Part shown: positions 26,727 through 33,802 of the stretch, piece after piece
Numbering within the stretch: position 1 is the first letter of the stretch
How the letters are laid out: each line of letters begins with the position of its first letter
From: Phytohabitans suffuscus
GTDB lineage: Bacteria; Actinomycetota; Actinomycetes; Mycobacteriales; Micromonosporaceae
Direction: 5' to 3'
Assembly: GCF_011764565.1 (NCBI RefSeq)
Contig: NZ_AP022871.1
Location: forward strand, 8,804,320 to 8,868,319
DNA: 64,000 bases
Translations under genes and position numbers: made by a program
Notes under the pieces: generated by a model
Told to the model about the DNA's origin: nothing
The model's input: the letters and a program-made list of their open reading frames with translations, nothing else
The model's database searches: none

Positions 26727-28364
26727 TCAGGCCGACGTGCTCAGGTACCGCAGCCGGGCCAGCCCGTCCATCGGCTGCACCCAGCCGGCGACCGACGAGC
26801 GGACCGGCAGGTTGAAGTTGGGCTGGCAGATGATCACCCACGGCACCTCGGCGGCGAAGATCTCCTGCACCCGCTTCCAGAGGGCGAGCCGGGCCGCCTC
26901 GTCCACGGTGGTGTGCGACTGCTCGTAGATCTGCTCCACCTCGGCGTTGGTGAAGTTGGAGTAGTTGAGCGCCGCGCCCTTCACGAAGCTCGTCGCCAGC
27001 ATGTACTCGACGTCGTTGACCCACAGCTGGCCGGAGGTGAGCTGCAGCGGGATGTTCTTCTGCTGCCGCCGGCCGCCCAGCGTGGCGGGGTCGAGCGGGG
27101 TCAGCTTGAGCTCGATGCCGGCCTTGCGCGCCTCGCTCTGCACCAGCACCGCGATCCGCTGCTGGGTGTCGTTGTCGGTCTCGAAGACCAGCTCGGAGTT
27201 GACGGTCCGGCCGCCGAGCGCCGCCTTGGCCTTCTCCACGTCGTAGGTGTACGGGTAGCCGGCCTCGTCGTAGCCGGGCATGTCCAGCGGCACGAGGCTC
27301 CTGGTGGGGCGGGCGTCGCCGCCGTACACGTTGGCGATGATCTGCTCGTACGGCACGGCGTACGCGAGGGCCTTGCGGACGGCGACGTCGTCGAAGGGCG
27401 CCGTGGTCACGGACATCTGGATCGCGACCTGCTCGTTGCTGGCGGCCGAGACCACGGTGACGCCGTCGGTCTTCTTGAGGTCGGCGATGTCGCGCTGGCC
27501 GACGCCGAGCGCGACGTCGATGTCGCCGTTCTGCAGCTGGAGGCGCTGGTTGGAGCCGTCCGGCACCACGGTGACGCGGATCGTGGCGGCCTTGGCGGGG
27601 TCCGGCCCCGGGTAGCCCGTGTTGGCCTCCAGCACGATCTCCTGGCCCTGGGTGGCCCTGGTGACGTTGAAGTAGCCGCCGGTCGGCGCGTTCTTGGCCA
27701 GCCAGTCCTTCGCCCACGGGTCGTCGGTGGTGGCGTGCTTCCTGGCCTCGACGGAGTCGAAGACGTAGAGCGAGATGGCCTGGATCTGGCGGGTCAGCGC
27801 GCTGGGGAACGCCTGGGTGAACGTGACCGTGTAGTCGTCGACGACCTGGACCTGGCTGGCCTCGGTGAGGCCGATGGTGCGGTAGACGCCGGCGACGTTG
27901 GCCTGGGCGGCGAACGCGCGGTCCTTGGACCACTTGACGTCCGCGGCCTTCAGCTCGTTGCCGCTGGCGAACTTGACGCCCTGGCGCAGCTTGAGCGTCC
28001 AGACCTTCTGGTCCGCGCTCGGCTCGAACGACTCGGCGAACGTGGGCGTGATGTTCCCCGTGTCCAGGATCTTGGACCCGCCCGCGTCGGTCACCCCGTA
28101 GTCGATCATGTATGGGAACACGTTCTTGTACAGCATCAGGGCGGTCAGGTCGAAGCCGACGAAGTCCTGGTCCCAGCTGCTGAGGTAGCTGGAGACCGCG
28201 ATGCGCAGGGTGCCGGTGGCCGGCCCGGCCGACTTGCCGCCCGAGCCGCTGTCCTTGGAGCCGGCGGCGCACGCGCCGGTGGCGAACAGCAGCGCGACGC
28301 CGCCGCCGAGCTGGAGCACGGAGCGGCGGGAGACCCCTGAACGGGAAAGGCTCGAGTCAGCCAT
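26727..28364 (-). CDS. extracellular solute-binding lipoprotein, family 5 (peptide/nickel type)
   Basis: 545 residues. The N-terminus has twin arginines ('GVSRRSVLQLGGGVALLFATGAC') and a lipobox ending in Cys, so it is likely a Tat- or Sec-exported lipoprotein. The mature part has SBP_bac_5 signatures such as 'WTLKLRQGVKFASGNELKAADVKWS', 'VRKALAYAVPYEQIIANVYGG' and 'YDVEKAKAALGG'. First gene of the transporter-HyuAB operon, preceded by GGAAGGA. The ligand is unknown; downstream HyuAB and amidohydrolase argue for a cyclic amide, modified peptide or hydantoin-like compound instead of ordinary peptides. Confidence 0.9.
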   Translation of the reverse strand: MADSSLSRSGVSRRSVLQLGGGVALLFATGACAAGSKDSGSGGKSAGPATGTLRIAVSSYLSSWDQDFVGFDLTALMLYKNVFPYMIDYGVTDAGGSKILDTGNITPTFAESFEPSADQKVWTLKLRQGVKFASGNELKAADVKWSKDRAFAAQANVAGVYRTIGLTEASQVQVVDDYTVTFTQAFPSALTRQIQAISLYVFDSVEARKHATTDDPWAKDWLAKNAPTGGYFNVTRATQGQEIVLEANTGYPGPDPAKAATIRVTVVPDGSNQRLQLQNGDIDVALGVGQRDIADLKKTDGVTVVSAASNEQVAIQMSVTTAPFDDVAVRKALAYAVPYEQIIANVYGGDARPTRSLVPLDMPGYDEAGYPYTYDVEKAKAALGGRTVNSELVFETDNDTQQRIAVLVQSEARKAGIELKLTPLDPATLGGRRQQKNIPLQLTSGQLWVNDVEYMLATSFVKGAALNYSNFTNAEVEQIYEQSHTTVDEAARLALWKRVQEIFAAEVPWVIICQPNFNLPVRSSVAGWVQPMDGLARLRYLSTSA

Positions 28365-28430
28365 GAGATGTCCTTCCAGAACCGCGACCGGAGGTGGACC
28401 GCTCCGTGTGTTCTATCAGGCTTAAAGTTG

Positions 28431-28457
28431 GTGAACAAGATCCCGCGCGGTGTTCAC
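28431..28457. promoter_or_regulatory. inverted repeat upstream of the transporter operon
   Basis: GTGAACA at 28431-28437 and TGTTCAC at 28451-28457 are a perfect pair separated by 13 bases (20-bp centre-to-centre, two helical turns), about 67 bases before the solute-binding protein start. Spacing and position fit a repressor or activator dimer site. The regulator is not identified. Confidence 0.4.
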
Positions 28458-28602
28458 TACCAACCTGTGTCCTACCTGATGGACGGGGCCTCGGTGTCCC
28501 ACTGGCCAGGGCAGCACCGCTGTTCATCAGCGTTCACACAAGCGTTACAGGCCACTCCCCGACGTTGGCCCGAACGGCCGTGGCACACCCACCGAAAAGC
28601 GA

Positions 28603-28648
28603 ATCGTGGTACCTGACTGTCGCCATGGCGGCAGCCAGGTACCACGAT
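28603..28648 (-). terminator. long hairpin after the S15 peptidase gene
   Basis: ATCGTGGTACCTG at 28603-28615 pairs perfectly with CAGGTACCACGAT at 28636-28648; the inner bases CTG-CGCCATGGCG-CAG extend the stem with one mismatch and one G-U pair. It starts 15 bases downstream of the peptidase stop on the minus strand and shields the transporter operon from read-through. Confidence 0.6.
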
Positions 28649-28662
28649 CTCGGTCGGGTGGG

Positions 28663-30555
28663 TCAGAGGCCGGCGGCGTGGGCGGCGGCGGTGCCGCCGA
28701 CCACGGGGAGCACGATGTTGCTGGTCTTGAGGGCGACGTTCAGGTTGGCCCTGGTCTGGTCGGCCTGGCTGGAGTACTGCGGGTAGCTGCCCACGATGAT
28801 GACGCCGATCCGGTGACCGGGCGCGAAGACGTAGTCCTCGGGCAGCAGCGGGAAGCTGTAGTTGTACGCCTGCCCGGGGACCAGCGGCACCGCGACGCGG
28901 ATGGACTGGCGGTTCTGGGCGTCCATGATGCCCTTGGTCACCAGCTCCACGTCCGACGTGGCCACCCGCTTCTGGGTCTGCCGGTAGCACGGGTCGTCGG
29001 TCGGGCTCGTCTCGCCCCAGCAGTCCTGGGTGTCGAGCGTGATGATGCCCTCGCCCGAGGCGCGGTGGTTGACCCGCTCGGCGGCGCCGTAGTCGACCAG
29101 GATCGCACCGAGGTTGGTGTCGGTCTGGTCGGCCGTGACGCGCAGCCGCACCACCGGCGTACCCGAGATGTGCAGCGGGGCGGTCAGCGGCGCGGACAGG
29201 TAGGCGAGCCGGTTCGGCTGTACCACGTCGGGGTTGAGGATCATCGTGTTCTGGCTCTGGGTCGGACTGTCCACGAAGGACTGCGAGGAGGGCGAGGCGA
29301 CCGGCACGAGCTTGAGGCCGCCGGCGCCGCCGGCGCCGGGCCGCAGGAAGACCTCGGTGTCGGCCTTGCCCGGCACCGGCCAGTCGGCGTAGGTCTCCCA
29401 CACGTCGGCGGAGCGCTCGATGTCGACGCGCGGCTCGTCCATGATGCCGTTGGCCACGCCGTGCAGCCAGTAGTCGAACCAGCGGTGCAGTGTGGACACC
29501 CACACCGCGCGGCGCGAGTCGAACGGGTCGACGTGCCCCTCCTGGGAGAGCCACAGCTTGCGCGGGACGTCGTTCTCCGCGAGGGCGTACCAAAACTTGC
29601 TGAAGTGGTCCGGCCGCACGTTGTCGTCGTTGAGGCCGTGGTAGAGCAGCACGCTGGCGGTCATGTTCGGCACCTTCTTGACGTAGCTGCGCTCGTTCCA
29701 GAAGGCGGTGTAGTCGCCGTGCTCGTCGCCGTCCGCGGCGGCGATCCGGTCGCGCGTCGGCCGGCAGTAGTCGCGACGCGCGGGGTTGGTGACGGTGTTG
29801 GCCAGCGACGCCACGTAGCTGTTGCCGCGGGTGATGACGCCGTTGCTGCGCACGTAGTCGTAGTACTCGGTCGGTCCGCTGATCGGCACCACCGTGGTCA
29901 GGCCCTTGACGCCGGTCACCGCGGTCGCCATGGCCAGCGAGCCGTCGTACGACTTGCCGATCATCGCGCTCTTGCCGTTGTGCCAGTCGGCCTTGACCAC
30001 CTCGCCGGCGGCGTTGCGGGCGGTGGCCCGGCCGCCCAGCCAGTTGATGGCCTGCTTGGCGCTGAGGTTGTCCTCGTTGGCGTTGGTGGTGGGGCAGCCG
30101 GTGGAGTTGTTGGTGCCGACCATGTCGAGCAGGATCACCGCGTAGCCGCGCGGCACGAAGTAGTTGTCGTAGAACAGCGGCCACTTGTCGAGCAGGCCGT
30201 CGCCGTCGATGTCGACCTTGCACTCGGAGTCGTTGCCCCGGCACAGCGTCGAGTAGTACGGGCTGGCGTCCATGACGACCGGGACCTTGAGCCCGTCGAG
30301 CGTCGCCCTGGGCCGCATCACGTCGAACGCGATGATGTCGCGCAGCCCGTCCTGGTCACTGTCGAATGTGGAATCGATGAACAACCGCTCGCGGATCGCG
30401 TCCGCGTAGCCGAAGACCGGCTGGGTGACGCCGCCGGAGACGACGATCTCCGGAGCGGCCGCGGCGGCCGCCGGGCCCGTCCCACCCACGACGGCGACCG
30501 CCGCCACCGGTAGCAGCGCGGCGGCCATGCGGAACAGCCTGCCGATACGACTCAT
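28663..30555 (-). CDS. secreted Xaa-Pro dipeptidyl-peptidase (peptidase S15, CocE/NonD family)
   Basis: 630 residues with a signal peptide of about 32 residues ('MAAALLPVAAVAVVGGTGPAAAAA'). The catalytic Ser is Ser202 in 'GKSYDGSLAM'; acid and His fit 'YHGLNDDNV' and 'SQEGHVDPF'. The C-terminal third is the PepX_C jelly-roll ('LRVTADQTDTNLGAILVDYG'). It would release Xaa-Pro dipeptides outside the cell. ATG at 30555 follows GGGGAGGG. Divergent from the M6 peptidase gene, sharing a ~216-bp promoter region. Confidence 0.9.
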   Translation of the reverse strand: MSRIGRLFRMAAALLPVAAVAVVGGTGPAAAAAAPEIVVSGGVTQPVFGYADAIRERLFIDSTFDSDQDGLRDIIAFDVMRPRATLDGLKVPVVMDASPYYSTLCRGNDSECKVDIDGDGLLDKWPLFYDNYFVPRGYAVILLDMVGTNNSTGCPTTNANEDNLSAKQAINWLGGRATARNAAGEVVKADWHNGKSAMIGKSYDGSLAMATAVTGVKGLTTVVPISGPTEYYDYVRSNGVITRGNSYVASLANTVTNPARRDYCRPTRDRIAAADGDEHGDYTAFWNERSYVKKVPNMTASVLLYHGLNDDNVRPDHFSKFWYALAENDVPRKLWLSQEGHVDPFDSRRAVWVSTLHRWFDYWLHGVANGIMDEPRVDIERSADVWETYADWPVPGKADTEVFLRPGAGGAGGLKLVPVASPSSQSFVDSPTQSQNTMILNPDVVQPNRLAYLSAPLTAPLHISGTPVVRLRVTADQTDTNLGAILVDYGAAERVNHRASGEGIITLDTQDCWGETSPTDDPCYRQTQKRVATSDVELVTKGIMDAQNRQSIRVAVPLVPGQAYNYSFPLLPEDYVFAPGHRIGVIIVGSYPQYSSQADQTRANLNVALKTSNIVLPVVGGTAAAHAAGL

Positions 30556-30771
30556 GCACCCTCCCCAACAGAGCAGAGGGTGCCGACGTTATGACCCGCC
30601 CACCGGCTCGCGCCATACACTTCGGTGAAAATTTACGAGCCTCAGTCAAGTGTCGGAACCGGCAACGTGATCTACCGGCAGATGTACAGTGACGCGCTAC
30701 TATCCGTGCCCATACATTCACGATCACCTTCAGTGGCGGTTCGCGCCGATCCCTCGACTAAGGACGACGTG
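30556..30771. promoter_or_regulatory. divergent promoter region between S15 and M6 peptidase genes
   Basis: The central part (30615-30720) is A/T-richer than the flanks and holds several TANNNT-like -10 candidates on both strands, for example around 30698-30705 and 30710-30715. No clear palindrome was found. Shared control of the two secreted peptidases is plausible from the layout only. Confidence 0.35.
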
Positions 30772-32829
30772 ATGCACCTTCAGATATCCCGGCGGACGGG
30801 CTGGCGGGCCGCGCTGGCCGCCGCGTTCGCGACCGTGCTCGTGGCCTCCGGGACCGCCGGCCCGGCCATGGCGGCGCCCGGCAACCCCGCCGGCGGCACC
30901 GGGCCGTTCGACGTGCTCGACCCGCAGGCCTGGCAGAACCCCGACACCATGACCTGGAACGACTGGAAGGCGGTGCCGGGCAAGAACTGGGCGGACCCGA
31001 GCGTGTCCGGCTCGGTGCGCGACTTCAAGATCGCGCTGGTCACCCTCGACTACCCGGACCAGCCGTTCGTGGTCACCCAGCGGGCCCGCTCGACGGTCTT
31101 CGGCAACCCGCAGGCGACCGCGCAGAACATCCCCCGGGACCAGGTCGCGACGTTCTACCAGGACTTCCTCAACACGCCGAACACCCTGAACAAGGGGCAC
31201 ACGCTGCACGAGTACTGGATGCAGGACTCGAACGGCCGCTACGGCGTCGACCTGACCGGCTTCGGGCCGTACCAGATGCCGGCCAAGTCCTACCAGTACG
31301 GCATCGACAACGGCTTCAACCCCGGCGCGTGCCCCACCGGCGAGCAGTGCGCCCGCAACATCCGCACCGACGGGCTCGGCGCCTGGCGCGCGGCCGTCGG
31401 CGAGGAGGTCGCCAACTCGTTCGAGCTGGTCTTCATCCTCTCCTCCGGCCAGGACGAGTCGTCGACCTGGCAGGAGTTCGGCCAGATGATGTTCCAGACC
31501 AAGGAGGACGTGCCGGACGCGTGGGGCCCGCCGGACCCGGGCCTGCCCAACTACGCGCGCACCCGGTACGTCGAGTGGACCTCGTGGAAGGCGGCGGCGA
31601 CCATCTGGCCGAACGCCGGCGGCGGCTCCTCGACCCAGGCGGAGAGCTCCGGCATGGGCGTGTACGCGCACGAGCTGAGCCACCTGCTGAGCATCGGCGA
31701 CAACTACAACAACCCGTACGGCGTACCGCTGCGCCGCGCGTACACCGGCATCTGGAGCATGATGTCGCGCGGCTCGTTCAACGGGCCCGGCGGCCCGCAC
31801 ACCCGCTGGCAGATCCCGCCGGTCAACGGCGGCTCGATGGGCTCGCTGCACACCGTCCGCGACAAGGTGAAGATCGGCCTGCTCGGCGAGGAGCACCTGC
31901 TGCGCCTGTCCCGCGAGGCGCTGGCCTCCTCCGGCCTGGTCGTCGCCGAGGTCACCGCGCGCGCGGTCGACGCCGGGCCGAAGGGGCTGACCGGCATCAA
32001 CATCGCGATGAACCGCGACAACTCGCCGGCCTGCGTGGTCAGCGAGGACCCGCTCTGCGACGGCGGTGGCTACAACAACTACACCGTCGAGGTCGTCGAC
32101 CGGATGGGCGCCGACTCGTTCACCCCGGACAACGGCGTGCTGATCAGCAAGACGAAGAACGCGGACAACGCGCCGTTCGTGTGGGTGGTCGACGCCAACC
32201 CGCAGGACATCGACATGATCGACTTCTACCAGCCGAACGGGACGCCGCAGAAGATCACCATGGGCGACTACCGGCAGCTGTCGGACGCGCTCTTCCACGC
32301 CGGCACCCGGTCGGGCAGCGAGTACGAGTACGTCGACGAGGCCAACCGCCTGCACTTCTACGTCCTCGACCTCAAGCGGGACGCGAGCGGCGTCCTGTCG
32401 TACAAGGTGGCGATCCAGTCGCTGGACGGCACCGGCGGGCCGAGCACCCACGGCCTGGCCCTGAGCGACGGCTTCCCGACCCGGGCCACCCAGCCCACCA
32501 AGCGGGGCGTGCACTGCGAGTTCCAGCTAACCAACACCGGCACCTGGTCGGCCGGCGGCCAGCAGCACCCGGAGAACGTCAACCAGTACCTCAAGTCGGA
32601 CGTCTACCGCCTCAGCGCGGACGTCAACGGCGAGCTCCCCGGTACGGGCTGGCGGGTCGAGGTGCCGAACGCGCTGGTGGCGGTCCCGTTCGGCAAGGAG
32701 GCCACGGTGCGGGTCTCGGTCGGCGCCACCGCCGACGCCAACGAGACCGGCTACGTGAAGCTGACCGCCACCTCGGTCAGCGACCCGACCAAGACGATCA
32801 CCCGCCCCTGCCACGTCCGCAAGGGCTGA
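30772..32829 (+). CDS. secreted M6 family metalloprotease (immune inhibitor A-like)
   Basis: 685 residues from the ATG at 30772 with AGGA about 8 bases upstream; the longer open frame before it lacks a ribosome site. A signal peptide is seen ('AALAAAFATVLVASGTAGPAMAAP'). The zinc motif HELSH starts at residue 300 in 'YAHELSHLLSIGDNYNN', with the downstream 'WSMMSRGSFNGPGGPH' Met-turn-like block typical of M6. The C-terminal ~150 residues are a beta-rich domain. Upstream of two small lipoprotein genes and an M64 peptidase on the same strand. Confidence 0.88.
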   Translation: MHLQISRRTGWRAALAAAFATVLVASGTAGPAMAAPGNPAGGTGPFDVLDPQAWQNPDTMTWNDWKAVPGKNWADPSVSGSVRDFKIALVTLDYPDQPFVVTQRARSTVFGNPQATAQNIPRDQVATFYQDFLNTPNTLNKGHTLHEYWMQDSNGRYGVDLTGFGPYQMPAKSYQYGIDNGFNPGACPTGEQCARNIRTDGLGAWRAAVGEEVANSFELVFILSSGQDESSTWQEFGQMMFQTKEDVPDAWGPPDPGLPNYARTRYVEWTSWKAAATIWPNAGGGSSTQAESSGMGVYAHELSHLLSIGDNYNNPYGVPLRRAYTGIWSMMSRGSFNGPGGPHTRWQIPPVNGGSMGSLHTVRDKVKIGLLGEEHLLRLSREALASSGLVVAEVTARAVDAGPKGLTGINIAMNRDNSPACVVSEDPLCDGGGYNNYTVEVVDRMGADSFTPDNGVLISKTKNADNAPFVWVVDANPQDIDMIDFYQPNGTPQKITMGDYRQLSDALFHAGTRSGSEYEYVDEANRLHFYVLDLKRDASGVLSYKVAIQSLDGTGGPSTHGLALSDGFPTRATQPTKRGVHCEFQLTNTGTWSAGGQQHPENVNQYLKSDVYRLSADVNGELPGTGWRVEVPNALVAVPFGKEATVRVSVGATADANETGYVKLTATSVSDPTKTITRPCHVRKG

Positions 32830-32831
32830 CC

Positions 32832-33242
32832 TTGGCGCGGTCCCTCGCCGGGTTCGCCGCGACGGTGCTGCTCGCCGTCGCGGCGTCCGGCTGCGAGTCC
32901 TCGTCGCAGACCACCGTCCGCGTCCTCGTGCGCGACATCAACATCCGCGAGGAGGGCGTCGACTGCGCCGGCACCGGGGCGTACACGTTCTTCCACAACC
33001 GGGCGCCGTTCCGCGTCCTCGACGGCGAGGGCGCGACGGTGGCCGACGGCCGGCTGCCGCCCGGCAAGGCGGTCCGCACCTTCGAGGAGGACCTCGAGGT
33101 GGACCGCATCCCGACGTACTGCGAGTTCGCCGTGCCGGTCTCGGTGCCGTCCCGCGCCGGCTACCAGCTGGTGGTGGACGACCAGCCGGCGATCCCGCTC
33201 ACCTCCGACCAGGGCTTCCTCGTAGCGGTGGTGCCGTCGTGA
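32832..33242 (+). CDS. small lipoprotein of unknown function
   Basis: 136 residues from the TTG at 32832, two bases after the M6 stop; the ribosome site is weak, so coupling to M6 translation is likely. The N-terminus 'ARSLAGFAATVLLAVAASGC' is a lipoprotein signal with a lipobox Cys. The rest is a compact beta-rich domain with two Cys ('EEGVDCAGTGAYTFF', 'RIPTYCEFAV'), perhaps a disulphide. No family recognised. Its stop overlaps the next start (GTGA), so it pairs with the thioredoxin-like lipoprotein. Confidence 0.65.
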   Translation: MARSLAGFAATVLLAVAASGCESSSQTTVRVLVRDINIREEGVDCAGTGAYTFFHNRAPFRVLDGEGATVADGRLPPGKAVRTFEEDLEVDRIPTYCEFAVPVSVPSRAGYQLVVDDQPAIPLTSDQGFLVAVVPS

Positions 33243-33793
33243 GGGCCGTGGCGGCACTGCTCGCGGTCGTGCTCTGCCTCGCGGCGTGCGACGGCGCGGA
33301 GCCGGTGAGGGCCGGCGGGGCGGCGACGCTGCCCGGCCCGGTGCCGTCCGGTCTCGCCGCGCGCCCCGCCCCGCCGGGCACGCCGGGCGCGCCCGTCTTC
33401 ACCGGCACGCTCACCGACGGCACCGCGCTCGCCGCCGCCGACCTCTGGGCGGGGCGGCCGGTCGTACTGCTCTTCTTCAGCTCCTGGTGCACCACCTGCG
33501 CCGAGCGGCAGGACGCGCTCAGCGAGCTGGCCCGCGCCTACCGCGACCGGGTCGTCTTCGTCGGCGTGGTCACCGGGGACGAGCCGGCCGACCTGGACGC
33601 GTACCTGCGCGCGCACAAGGCCGAGTTTCCGGTCGTGGTCGACGCGGACGGGACCGTCTCCCGCGCGTACGCGGTCCGCGAGCCGGGCGCCGTGGCGGTG
33701 GTGGCCAAGGGCGGGGCGCTGCTGCGCGGCTGGCCCGGCGGCCTCGACGCTTCCACGTTGGACACACGTATCCGCGAGCTTCTCCTGGCATGA
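33239..33793 (+). CDS. TlpA/ResA-like thioredoxin-fold lipoprotein
   Basis: 184 residues from the GTG at 33239. Lipoprotein signal 'AALLAVVLCLAAC'. The thioredoxin fold carries 'VLLFFSSWCTTCAERQDALSELA' with the redox-active Cys-Thr-Thr-Cys, then 'FPVVVDADGTVSRAYAV' and 'AVAVVAKGGALLRGWPGGL', a ResA/TlpA pattern. It probably reduces or forms disulphides on the outer face of the membrane. Its location between two secreted peptidases with cysteines suggests a role in their folding. Confidence 0.85.
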   Translation: MRAVAALLAVVLCLAACDGAEPVRAGGAATLPGPVPSGLAARPAPPGTPGAPVFTGTLTDGTALAAADLWAGRPVVLLFFSSWCTTCAERQDALSELARAYRDRVVFVGVVTGDEPADLDAYLRAHKAEFPVVVDADGTVSRAYAVREPGAVAVVAKGGALLRGWPGGLDASTLDTRIRELLLA

Positions 33794-33802
33794 GGTGAGC
33801 CG

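Noticed and set aside
24855-28364. Nickel-specific (Nik) transporter
   Set aside because: The family 5 binding protein and Dpp/Opp components fit nickel or peptides equally; the operon holds hydrolases and no nickel enzyme, so a nickel label is not supported.
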